From: Podaxis mareebaensis
Taxonomy: Eukaryota > Basidiomycota > Agaricomycetes > Agaricales > Agaricaceae
NCBI GenBank assembly: GCA_018524725.1
Contig: JAEUWP010000078.1
Location: 1-38,011, forward strand
Direction of reading: 5' to 3'
DNA length: 38,011 nt
This document shows, in pieces, positions 20,323 to 30,899 of the stretch. The position numbers were made by a program, and so were the translations under genes. The stretch's first letter is position 1; every line of letters starts with the position of its first letter. Below the pieces are notes generated by a model that saw only the letters and a program-made list of their open reading frames with translations, was not told the origin of the DNA and made no database searches.

Positions 20323-23300
20323 CTAGAGATTGTCGATGTCGTCCGTTGAATAGGCCATTATAGTCTCAGGAACCACAAGGATGACAACGGTCTTCAATTC
20401 GAAGCCAACCAAAACATAACGCGGAGACTCCTCAAGCTGATCGACATCGTTTTGAGATTCGAGGTCCTAGAAGCTCGGTCATGTAACAAATAATATTATC
20501 GAGATAAGAACGTACAAATGGCTTTAAAAGCGGCCTGCACTTTTCCACAAACTTTTCGTCAAAGCTGAAAAGAGGGCTTGTGCGTACAAAGTTCATCAAC
20601 TCCGGGTGTAGTTTTTGCTGGAATGTCGTCTCAGTCCCTGCGGAACGTACAGATACGCACCTACTCACCAACGCATGGAGCCGCCGAAGGAAGTGGATGA
20701 ATGGACGAACTGGTATTACCTCACTGATTGACCGGAGGCGACTGAAATCGAAGTTGGCAACTGTGTCACGCAACAGCTCCAATTTGGGGCTCGGTATCTG
20801 AGTGAAAGCGTGCCATGTATGGGTGGCAACGAAAGATAAAGTATCATATGCTATTGAGAGAGCGGATGGACTTTCCGCTTCCTCAAGGACGAAATTTGAA
20901 GGACGCCATGATAAGCTCTTTGAGGAGGCGACGGTGGTGTTATCAAGCACCCGGAACGACGCTTCTACCAAACGAGAATGGCATAGATCAGGGTCTTGTG
21001 AATACTCCTTGGAGCGGGCGGGACTAAGTAGAAAGTCGGGAAATGAAGTGTGGAAAAAGCGCAACGAATCCCGGTGTGCCTTTCCGGGATGTGGTATGGT
21101 AAGGACAGAATGAAGGGACCTGAGGGAAGCATAAAACAGTCTCGAGCGAACACCAAGGAGGTTGGCAAGGTGTAACACAGGAATAGGTGGACAAACAATG
21201 CACGTCCCGAGAAGGTCGAGTGCCACCCGTATGTAGTCGTCTTCCAGCTCTCTCAATACTGTTAAGTACAGCATGTCGACGAGTCCGAGTGGGTTGCCAT
21301 CCCCGAAACTTCCAGGGAGGCTGTTGATGAGCTCGAGGATGACATTTAGCCGGGAGGCTGGATCGGCGATAGCTGGATCGTCAATGAATCTGAGTATGCC
21401 TGAGGCGGATAGAAAGAGTCCGGACGTCGCACGAACGAGTCTCTTCAAGTTTTCTTCCCCGAACGACCAGGATCTACTTAGGCCGGGACGATCGTAGTAC
21501 TTGCTCCCAATGCGTTCAAGCTCCCGTCCAAGATAACGTTCAACATCGTTCCAACCATCGGGCCCGTCAAGTGATAAATCCCGTTTCCAGCACAGATCAA
21601 GAAGACTGCCTTCTTCAAAGAGCTTCGTAAGATGGCGTTCTGGGCGACTACAGATCATCCAGAGCAGAGGAAGTGGCGCTGGAGACCTAAGATCTTCTGT
21701 AATAAGGCCAACAAGGCCCACTTGTTCCATGTCTCCCCTACACTCGTCCAATCCATCGATGATAACCAGCAGCTTCTGGAAAGATTCCTTTTGTTTGCTC
21801 AAGGTAGCAAATGGCTCAACGAGGAGCTTCTTGAATTGAGTACGCTCATCCTTGTCCAAGATCGTTGGGTCATCCTTCAGCGCCTCCATAACCAGCCGCT
21901 TATATGCAGGGTTTCTCATAGCAAGTTGGTAGGAGATGGAGGTGACGAGGCGTGTCGGATCATCTAGTTTCCTGGTTCGGGACAGGAAAACAGTAGCGCC
22001 ACGCAAGCCACGCTCCGTTGCGTATTCACCAATGGTCTGCGCTACTGCCGACTTTCCCACACCGGTTGGTCCGAATAGCCAGAGCATATTCTCCCGCCGG
22101 CTTTTGTCTAACAACCATGCAGTAATATCGTCCCTGAGCGCCGTCCGTGTTTCTGGGTGACAGCGAGGTGGCGGCCAACGCAGTGTGGAGTAGAGTTCAG
22201 TACCTAGTAGTGAGTGTCGGCCCAATAAATCGAGATCTGGAAGTAAGGTCAGTCATCGTATAGATATGCATGTTTATAATGGAACAACCCACCTTTTCTG
22301 ATGTCATAGGTGCTTTTCATGATTTCAATCACCTTTGAGATCAAGTTCCCTGCCATCGAGGATAAGAGGTCTCATAAGTGGGAGTATGATCAACCTACGA
22401 CCGGGAACACCCAATGAGGGATCAGTGCGTCCAGACGTTTTGCTCCTGGTGGGGAGAACATGGCTTTCTTGTATTCCAATAGTCGTCGGAGAATGCTTCT
22501 GTTTGTCGTAAAGGTTGGCGTCTGTCATAAAGTATAAATGTTAAAACCATGAGTCATAATCAAACCGGGATTCGGTGAGCTGGATCGATCTCACTTTCTT
22601 CCTCCGCAATGTCGGTGTGTGAATGGATACCAGGATTATTGTTGTCAGTCGTACTAGGACAAATGCGTTTATTGTCTAACATCGTCCTGAACGTACATTG
22701 AGCGCATTACCTTCGCGTATCACCTGTCATAGATTAGAATTGGGTTCAACTGCGTCAACGAGCTCGACAAAGCTTACGCTCTTCCTCTAGGGGATCAACG
22801 TTCAATCCGGAGCCTCCAGACTCGTCCGTGTCAAATGGGCTAGGACCATAGTACACCCAGATATTGTTGCCAATAAAGTGACGTGTCACGCGAAGGTAGC
22901 GTCCTGTGTTCGAGGCGGGGTGTTAGAATAACCGGCCTTTTAATGCGAGTCAGTTAACTTTACCTTCTTCCTCTGTATCAAATTCTTCTGACTGGGGGAT
23001 AGTGGTGATTGGGCTAATGCTGGCGTTGAGTAGAATGATCAGAATGAAATTGCGCCTGCAGAACTTACTCGTTTAAAATCACGTTACGCGCCATGTTAGG
23101 GCCTCTCTCTGTATCGGGCCAGGGTAATATGAGCATTAAAAGGACAGGAGGTATCAATGAACTGGATGAGTCCTACCTTCCACGAGATCTGTGGGTAGTC
23201 GTACGGTATCAAATTCGGAATTGTCAGGCATTCTTTCGCGGATCATCTGAAATACAAAGTTGCTCGTATCGGCGGCGTAGGCGCCCTGCGAAGGCGCTAT

Positions 23301-23608
23301 CACACAATGTAAGTAACACAATAGCGGATTCCATATTCCTAAATTTTATCCGACATACATATTGTCTGAAGGTCGTCGAGGCTTTCATCACTGGGGGGTG
23401 ACGGTGGCAAAGGTAAGGTGTTGGAGTTGGTATTCAACGCCTTTCTGGGCGTTTCCACGGCTGACGCCGACCCGATGCCACCACCGCGTCCCTCTTGTTC
23501 TTCTGCGTCTAAGTCCTGAGCGAGGGGTTCAGGATTGCTGCTGGACGGTGAAGCCTTGTTCTTCTTTTTTGAAAATTTGTGGGATAATAAACGTGAAAAT
23601 GACTTCAT
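20323..23608 (-). CDS. NACHT-domain STAND NTPase (fungal NLR-like), copy 2, about 11 exons
   Basis: Best-preserved NACHT gene. Minus-strand exons: 23608-23359, 23296-23177, 23108-23069, 23013-22964, 22903-22778, 22723-22711 (13 nt), 22653-22595, about 22521-22270 (one uncertain internal junction near 22350-22385), core 22236-20516, tail 20466-20323. The N-terminal about 270 aa are acidic, Ser/Pro-rich and probably disordered (start MKSFSRLLSHKFSKKK). A helix (ISKVIEIMKSTYDIRKDLD) leads into the NACHT domain: Walker A GPTGVGKSA, Walker B LLVIIDGLDECRG, then MICSRPERHL. The C-terminal half is helical, and the last exon encodes a short hydrophobic strand-rich tail (PRYVLVGFELKTVVILVV). There are no repeats of the usual NLR sensor kinds. 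An in-frame 31 nt segment at about 20650-20680 may be a short intron. Confidence 0.8.
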
Positions 23609-24057
23609 GTGATGATAAGTGTCGTGGTAGATGAGATGATAAGAATAAGCGCTGGATCTCATGAGCATTGTGACATGTCACAAGATAACGCAGGGATCGG
23701 ATGCCGGGCTAGCGCTGTAAACCGTGCCTCACCCGTTATCCTCCCACCACTTCGACATCTGCCAGTTCCATTCCTCAATGACGGGATGCTCTCAGAACGT
23801 TCATATAAGCAATGACAGCTCAACCAACCACTACCTTCCACACTCGGAAGGTGGCTCAAGTTTATCAATGGTGGAGTACCCCTCACACGTGCACTATTCT
23901 ATTTTCGACTCTCTGACACCTCTCAATCCTCTGTCCCCCCGGTGTCGCTAAGCTAAGTTTCACGACTGGTATCAATGCCAGGCGGACAATGGCACTCTCG
24001 CTGTTCAACCCCGAACTTGCTTCTTCATCAAAGGAATTCAAAAGTGAATGTTGGGAG
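23609..24057 (-). promoter_or_regulatory. Probable promoter region of NACHT copy 2
   Basis: About 450 nt upstream of ATG 23608 without a supported gene. No clear TATA box is seen. It separates copy 2 from the duplicated 3' flank of the lectin fragment. Confidence 0.35.
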
Positions 24058-24280
24058 GAAAAATAGTCGAGTCCATCGCATGAGACGTAGAAGTGTACAG
24101 GGCAGGTCACGAACAAGCCTGCTAGTACCAGATCTGGATTTTGTCAAGGGGTAAAAGTTGTGGAAAGATAGTACAGTCCATCATATGAAACACGGGATGA
24201 TAGTGGGTAAGCCGGTCACGAACAAGCTTACCAGTACCGGATTTGGTTACTCTTTCCATTTGTGCGCTGCCAGATCTGGA
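24058..24280. repeat. Two tandem copies of a lectin 3' end/flank, unit about 108 bp
   Basis: The segment with gtcacgaacaagcctgctag at about 24106 recurs as gtcacgaacaagcttaccag at about 24215, and the flanking agtccatc...atgagac/atgaaac parts also repeat at the same spacing. Each unit contains the end of the lectin coding sequence (cagatctgg / cggatttgg) plus its downstream flank, so the lectin 3' end was duplicated in place. Confidence 0.6.
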
Positions 24281-24468
24281 CTTGGTTAGAGTGGGCGGTA
24301 ACCACATTAGTCAATTACAAGCACAATCCTACACCGAACCACAAAGTTGAGTAGAATATTTGAATACGCGAAGACGAAACAAATTTTGGGCTTCAAGAGC
24401 GATACGGTCGTCAACGGTGTAGTACCATTGTTGGGCGGGGAGGCTATTTTAGCACGCGGAACCATAGA
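24238..24468 (-). pseudogene. Thaumatin-lectin fusion, copy C: last two exons only
   Basis: The minus strand holds a remnant of lectin exon 6 (PAQQWYYTVDDRIALE) and exon 7 (VVTAHSNQVQIWQ...), with the intron between them still visible, aligned to copy D. Upstream exons are absent: homology stops at about 24468, where the 3' end of NACHT copy 3 begins. The CLDL motif of exon 7 is damaged and the exon 6 end has lost its donor. It is a truncated duplicate without function. Confidence 0.75.
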
Positions 24469-24478
24469 AGAGAATACT

Positions 24479-26720
24479 TTAGAGCTTATGAATATCATCC
24501 ACAGAATAGATCATGATGGCCTCAGGAATGACAAGGACAATAACCGTCTTTGGTTTGAAGCCAACCAAGACGTACCGCGGAGCCTCTTCAAGCTGATCGG
24601 CATCATTTTGAGACCTCAGGTTCTGGAGGAATGGTCACCAAATTCATCCAGACATTAACGAGAAATGGACATACAAGTGGTTTCAAAAGTGGCTTACATT
24701 TCTTCACAAATTTTTCGTCAACGTCGGAGCAAGGATTTGTACGCACGAAGTTCATCAACTCCAGGTGCTCCTTTTGCTGGAACGTTGCCTCAGTCTCTGT
24801 GTAGCGTACAATAGGCACCTACTCACCAGAGCATAAACCCATCGAAGGAAGGAGATAAATTGGTCAACTGGTATTAGCTCAGAGATCGATTGGAGGCGGC
24901 TGAAGTCAAATTCGACCACCGTGGCGAGCAGCAGCTCTAGCTTGGGATTTGAGATCCGGGTGAAAACGTCCCAGGTATGGGTGGCGACGAAAGGCAGTAT
25001 ATCATGCGATATCGAGAGAGCGGGTGGATTTTCCGCCCCTCTGTCGGAGTTTGGAGGGTGCCACGATAAACGCCCTGAGTAGACAATACTGGTGCTGTCA
25101 AGCACCCGGAATGATGCTTCTATCAACCGAGAACGGCGTAGATGTTAGAATATATCATTTACTTATCAAGCTTATGTAATGTTGCCTCGCTACATACAGT
25201 ACACATGCCTAGTACCTTACAGCCTAATACCTTATAGCCTAGTAGTCCCCGTAGTTATACCCCGCTTGTTTGCCTCCCACCCCCTCCTTATACAGTTTGT
25301 TCGCCCGTATTGAATCTCTTCAACAGTAGATTAGGGTCCTGTGAATATTTCTCAGAACGGACGGGGTGCAGCAGAAAGTCGGGGAATGAAGCATGATAAA
25401 AATGCAAAGGTTCCTCGCATGCATCTCCACAGCGAGGTACAGCAACAACAGAATAGAGGCGTCGAAGCGAGGAGTAAAATGATTCCAAATCAATATTAAG
25501 CAAGTTGGCGAGGTGTAGTGCAGGAATCGGAGGGTAGAACGCGCAAGACCCAAGAAGTTCGAGTGATACTGCCAAGTGGGCAGCTTCTATCACCCTAAGC
25601 ACTTCTAGGTACAACATGTCGATGGGCCTGAGAGGATTTTTAGTGCCGAGAACACCAGATAAGCCGTCAATGAACTGGAAAATGAGGCTTGGCTGGGAGG
25701 CTGGATCGGCAATATCCGGGTCATCAATGAACCTGAGCATGGTGGGGCCATATACGAAGAGGTCAGAAGCCGCATCAACGAGCTTCTTCACGTCTTTTTC
25801 CGTGAGTGAAAAGGTAATACGTGAACCGTGGAGGTTGCTGTATTTCTTTGCGATGCGTTCAAGTTCGCTTCTAAGATAGAGCTCAACATCCTCTCGGGCA
25901 CTGGGCTCATCAACTGATAAGTCCCGTTCCTAGCACGGATCGGAGAGCTTGCCGTCTGCGAAGAGCTCTTTGAGATGGTGCTCTGGATGACTACAGGTCA
26001 TCCAGAGGAGGGGAAGCGGTGCCGAGGAGCGAAGATCTTCGGTGATAAGCCTGGCGAGGTCCAGTTGATCAGTGTCCCCCTCGCATCCATCCAATGCATC
26101 AACGACGATCAGAAATGCCTTCGGGAGTTCGCCCCGCTGTTTCAATGTAGAAAGCGGTTCAACAAGGAGCTTCATGAACTGTGCTCGCTTGTCTTTCATT
26201 AGGATCGCAGGGTCGCCTATTATCACCTCCATGACCAGCCGTTTATATTGGGGGCTTCTGGTGGTGAGTTGATAGGAGATGGTGGTAATGAGGCGTGCTG
26301 GATCGTCTGATTTCCCAGTCTGGGAAAAGAAGACGGCAGCGCCGAGCAAGTCGCGCTCTCCTGCATACTCTCCAATGGTTTGTGCTACTGCCGACTTGCC
26401 CACACCAGCTAGTCCGAATAACCAGAGTGCGTGCTGCTGCCGGTCTTTGTCTTCCAACCAGGTAGTAATTTCGCTCCTGAGGGCTTCTCGCGTTCCTGGT
26501 GGCAGCGGAGCAGCGGGTGGCGGAAGGGTGAGTAGAGTTCAGCACCAAATAGCGAACGTCGGCGCAGAGGATCGAGGCCATCTGAAATAGGACGGGGTTT
26601 CACTGAACAGGATCAGGCATTTTATCAAGGAATAGGTTTATGACAAAAGCAATCCTACTTACTCCTGGGCTGCTTGAACCGGCCGAAGAATTCCAGCAAC
26701 ATGAGATGGTAGATTGGAAC
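24479..26720 (-). pseudogene. NACHT-domain STAND NTPase, copy 3, broken by a solo LTR, stop and frameshift
   Basis: Close relative of copy 2. A likely first exon starts MLLEFFGRFKQPR (about 26702), far shorter than the N-terminus of copy 2. The body carries Walker A GLAGVGKSA, a Walker B region FLIVVDALDGCEGD in which the usual DEC is DGC, the WMTCSHPEHHL sensor region and the helical half. Lesions: a one-base loss near 26505 after RCHQ; a TAG stop at 25930-25932 where copy 2 has Trp; a 183 bp solo LTR at 25143-25325 inside the codons for NL/RRSRL; loss of frame near 24830. The tail exon (LEEAPRYVLVGFKPKTVIV) is intact, with a stop at 24479. Removing the LTR and one target copy restores the local frame exactly. 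Confidence 0.85.
25138..25330. mobile_element. Solo LTR (183 bp) with 5 bp target duplication
   Basis: The LTR runs 25143-25325, beginning TGTTAGAATATATC and ending TCTCTTCAACA, so it has the TG...CA ends and a short TGTT/AACA inverted pair. Both sides carry GTAGA (25138-25142 and 25326-25330), the 5 bp duplication made by retroviral-type integrases. No internal retrotransposon sequence is left, as expected after LTR-LTR recombination. It is unrelated in length and sequence to the 651 bp Copia LTR at 35208-35858. Confidence 0.88.
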
Positions 26721-26962
26721 CCAGTGTACAAATGATAGGGGATGCACGCCCTACAGGCTGTTGATTTGCCCCATGATCACATCCTCGAGTGGGTGACTGT
26801 GACCGCAGTAAAAACAGCCGAATATGAACGCGAGGCTTGGTTAGAGGCTTCGTAGACAGAGCGGGTATTATCAGAATGCAGAGTGTGTGAACGGATAAAA
26901 TAGTTCATGGCGTCCGTCATTTGGATATCAAAGCTATAGCTACTACTTGGTCATCAACAAGT

Positions 26963-28387
26963 TTACCAATACCAGATCTGGTTACTATTCCCATCTGTAC
27001 ACTGCCAAGTCTGGACTTGGTTAGAGTTGACAGTAACACCATTAGTCAAGTCCAAGCACAATCCTATACCGTACCCCACAAATTTGATTAGAAAATTGAA
27101 TATGGGAAGGAGGAAACGAACCTTGGCCCTCAAGAGCGATACGATTGTCAGCGGTGTAGTACCATTGTTGGGCGGGGAGATTATCATAGCATTGCCATAT
27201 TTTCATTCCCACGCCATTCCCAGGTGCTTGGAAAAGATGAGTACATGAACCAAAACGACGAAGAGAAGACATACTAGACCCGGCGTCCAGACAAAAATTC
27301 GTTCCAGCCACTCTAACTTTGGTCGATCCACGTTGCAAGACCCAATTTTGGGCACCGGTGCCATTGCAGTCGTAACTACGTAACCAAGGAACGTGTTAAT
27401 CAGGGAAAGATAGATATCAAGATGAGGTGGATGGACGGACATTTGGACAGGGGTGCCGTTGGCAAAGCCGGCTCCGCGAACATCAAGACATTTGTTGGGA
27501 TCCGCACTTGGGTGGAGGGTACGGGGGGGATCAGCAGGTGGGAACTCGCCATCAGGACAAAATCTGAAATGAATGAATATTGGTCGGTCAGTAATGAGTC
27601 ACCGGTTGGGAAAGCGGTGGTGATTGATCATCAGGGTTTCGAGTAATGCATCACGAGTTGGGAGGTTGTGATTAAAAGCGTCTATAAGAAATTGATAAGA
27701 CGTACGTCACTGTATAGCCCGCGTTTTGATCTGGGCATTCGTACAAGGGAAGTGTGGGTGGAACGCCAGATACAGGAGGTGGGAAGCGAGTCGGGGGCTG
27801 TTGAAAGGCGGTGGAACAGGTGACGGAGGTGCATTGAGCTGTTATGCAAAAGCCACCGACCTATGATTAACAATGGATCAGTAATGTTATTGTGAGACAA
27901 GGTATGGGCGGTGTGGGATGCGTTGCGAGGTCGCCGGATGGGGTGGTGATCATGAGACGAGATGAGACGAGATGACAAGATACATACAGGAGGTTCGTTG
28001 ATGGGTGTGATGCTGACTCCGGTGTTGAGGTAGTCCGGATCAATGACGATGTAATAATAGTTTTGCTGCGAGACCGATAAGAGGCTTAGTTGCTCATGTG
28101 CTGATTGGCAGAAGCAAGGTAAAATGTACTTCTCCGTAGAAACCAGCGCGTGTGGTGCGAATGCCGTTGCTCTGGCCACCGTTGGCAGTAGTGTAGATGA
28201 AGCCACTCCAGTTACTGGGGTAGTCACGGGAGGTGGAAGCACCAGCGGCGATGGAACCTTCAGAGACGCCGTTGATGTAAAGATTGATGGAAGATGGGCA
28301 GTTGTTGACTATGTTGTAGTGGCGCACTGCCGCTGCTCCGAGACTAATGGAGACGATCACGGAGAGAAGGAAGGGAAGCCTGAACAT
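26963..28387 (-). CDS. Secreted thaumatin-like + ricin-B-type lectin fusion protein (copy D), 7 exons
   Basis: Exons (minus): 28387-28130, 28065-27988, 27860-27706, 27563-27441, 27375-27275, 27226-27122, 27063-26963; sum 921 nt, 306 aa, all gt...ag. Signal peptide MFRLPFLLSVIVSISLGAAA; thaumatin-like part from YNIVNNCPSSINLY through YYYIVIDPDYLNTGVSITP to YTVTFCP; beta-trefoil lectin with CLDVRGAG, YDCNGTGAQNW, CLDAGS, IWQCYDNLPAQQWYY and QTWQCTDGNSNQIWYW. Gene structure is identical to copy A 15 kb away. The protein is diverged in the N-terminal part but very close in the lectin part. No toxin A-chain is present. It lies head to head with the Ser/Thr/Pro-rich gene at 28660. Confidence 0.88.
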
Positions 28388-28659
28388 CGTGGAGAGAGAC
28401 TAGGATGTTGGGAGGGAGAGAAAGGCAAAAGGATGGGCTTTTATGTGCATTTGAGCAGCCCTTGTGGCACCTTTGACATTTGTTCATAAGAGGGTATTGC
28501 CCTGAGCGACTACGAGGAAAGAAGGTTGGATGCGGGGAGAGGTGGCCGGTTGGGCGGGGGAATACGAGAATGGAAATGGTGATCAGGGTGTTGTGAGGGG
28601 AATGCTGACTAAGCAGGGATATATGTTCATTGGGTTTGTGTCTGACCCAGCTCACAACC
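28388..28659. promoter_or_regulatory. Divergent promoter region, 272 bp
   Basis: This is the whole space between lectin copy D (minus, ATG 28387) and the Ser/Thr/Pro-rich gene (plus, ATG 28660). The lectin side has CATAAAAGCCC at 28435-28445 (minus strand), matching the core promoter of copies A and B. No TATA box is clear on the plus side. The two genes may share regulatory sites. Confidence 0.5.
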
Positions 28660-30264
28660 ATGGCCAACATCGACAGTCCCTCAGCCTCTCACCCAGCACA
28701 GCTCGACCTCCGCCATATGACGTCTGCTGGTCATCTCTCCTCCCAACGCTCTCCCCACAGAGCCTCTCAGCATCCCCGCCTTGGCTCACGCTCCCCAAAC
28801 TCGATCCCCTCTTCTCCAACTTCTGTGTAATGATCGTCTTTCTCTTCACTTTTACGATCTACTAATCTCGTCTTTTTCAGCCACTCCTCCTCTTCCGCCA
28901 TCTTCGAGCGTGACATAGAACCCGTCGTTCCCCCCTCCCCTCCCTTCCTCGCACACCAAAACCCACACCGCATCCCGAGGGCCAAAGGCACAGAACAACT
29001 CGAGCACTCTGTACCGTCTGTTCTCGACAGCGCTGCCTCCATTCTCGCTACTCTCGACGACTCGGGTGAATCCGTTGACCACGTAGCAGTCGTTGCACCC
29101 GCATCCACCAGCCCAGCATTCGATTCCATCCTTGCACGAGGCACCAGCAGCGGGTTTGCAAGCCCCATTGGCAGTTTCAGGAGCCGCAGTCCCAGTCCCC
29201 TCGGCCTGCGTGTCGCAACGGGCCCAGGCCCGATGCCCCGGACGGATCTGCTCCTCAACATTCCTCCGACGACCGCGAGTCCTCAAGGCACCTCTGGCCC
29301 AGCAACTACTCTTTCCAGTCCTACACATTCAATTGTTCCCTCTTTGCCTGTACAAAACGCTGTTCCTATGCCAGCAAAACCCACCGTGCAGACAAACACA
29401 AATCCGGCAATGACCACCTCACCACCGGCCATCGTGACTCCAACCTCGGCCCATTTCTCCACAACCTCGTCCGTCGAAAGTGGAGACTCTTCGCCTGCCA
29501 CTTCCACAGCATGTGAGCATACTGCCACGCAAGCGGTATCTTCGGAAACACCAGCATCAGCATCCGCGCCGTCATCACATTCTCCATCAACATCCCATCC
29601 CCAATCGGGAACAACTCACCAATCCCAATTGTCTCCCCACCTCACAGCTACCATCCCCACATCAACATCCGTCTCCGCTTCCGTTCCCGCCTCTGTCTCC
29701 ACCCCTGCACCCGTTCATCCGATCACATCACTCACACCTATCAATCTCACTTCGCCTACCTCCTGGACCTCTACCCTTTCCCACCCCCCTTCGCCCACCC
29801 ACGCACCCGCTAAACGTCTTTCATTCATGTCTTACTCCGACCTTTTGTCATCGACACCCACGTCTACTCTACCCCTATCATCGCTTACCACATCTGCCTC
29901 CTCCATGGAGCCTCCACCTCATATTCCGAGCGTTAGTGGTTTGAACCTCGCTAGCGCTGCCCAGCTCGGCCTCTTGAATGCCGCTAATTCCAGCCCTGGT
30001 GCTGCTCATGGTGCTCCCGGGAGTGTAAAGGGTGGTATGACGAGTAGTGCTGCCACTTCGTTGCGTGGGTTCGTCATGGGTCCTATGGGTGGGATTACGC
30101 ACGCTGGAAAGCGGGATAGTATTGCGATGTTGGATGATGTTGGTGGTGAGTGGGAAAGGGAGGGACTCGGGAGGGGGTTGGAGGAGAGGTTGGAGGCGCT
30201 GATTGCTCTGCCTCCACCGCAGCTTCATCCTCAGCCTCAGCCGGTCGTTGTGACGAGAACTTAG
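28660..30264 (+). CDS. Ser/Thr/Pro-rich protein of unknown function, 516 aa, 2 exons
   Basis: Exons 28660-28826 and 28881-30264; sum 1551 nt. The intron (28827-28880) starts gtaatg and ends cag. The protein is of very low complexity from about residue 180 to 350 (Ser, Thr, Pro, Ala), with no signal peptide, so it is probably intracellular and disordered. Two blocks look conserved: KRLSFMSYSDLLSSTP (about residue 380) and, near the C-terminus, HAGKRDSIAMLDDVGGEWER followed by a short amphipathic helix (GLGRGLEERLEALIAL). The terminal blocks read like short binding motifs with phosphorylatable serines. I do not recognise a named family. A damaged copy of its 3' part lies at about 32140-32280. 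Confidence 0.8.
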
Positions 30265-30899
30265 ACATTTGCTCGGATGGATTTGTTGTAAGAATATTGG
30301 AGGGTGACTCTATGATAGGTATTCGTTTGGCGCTTTTTGGCGATTGTTAATGACCCCCCGTATGTGTACGAGAACGTTTAGTTGATTCATATTATGCTTC
30401 TCCTTTCCGACTTTGATTTGTTCTCTTTTTTTGGCTCTTTGTTATGCCGGTTGGAAAAGATCGTAATGCCCTTTTTTATGTTTCTGGAATTATTTTCTTG
30501 ACACCTTGGTATCGTAACGTATCAAATTTATATGAAGTTTATCAGGGGATGTCTGACAGGTCGGTTCCGGTGCCTGGAGACTAAGATCCTTGAAATTGAA
30601 GTGGCACATTGCGTGTCTGCCCATGAACCAATCGCACATCTAGTTGCAGCCATCCTCGTCTTTGCTTGAGAACCACAGTGTTTGAATCTCGTAATTAGGC
30701 CAACTTGCCAGGCGTTCCTCAAACATACCTCCTTCCTTTGGTCGCCGTCTTCCGTTTATCCATCACTCTCACCGTTGTACTTACCTCTTGGATTTACCTC
30801 ACCCTCCGACCACTTCACTCGTGTTTCTCTCACCCATTATGTCATGACAGGAGGTGCAAGACACCATGTTTCATATCCATTCAGTTGCAGAAGGTAGGG
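30265..30899. other. 3' flank of the Ser/Thr/Pro-rich gene; no gene
   Basis: AT-rich 3' flank with T-runs at about 30425-30480. A piece near 30640-30670 (gttgcagccatcctcg...gcttgag) recurs in damaged form near 32388-32410, so it belongs to a segmental duplication. No coding frame is supported. Confidence 0.45.

Noticed and set aside
27950..27985. gatgagac repeats as a possible repeat array
   Set aside because: Only three short units lie inside an intron of lectin D; this is a simple-sequence run, not a CRISPR or satellite.
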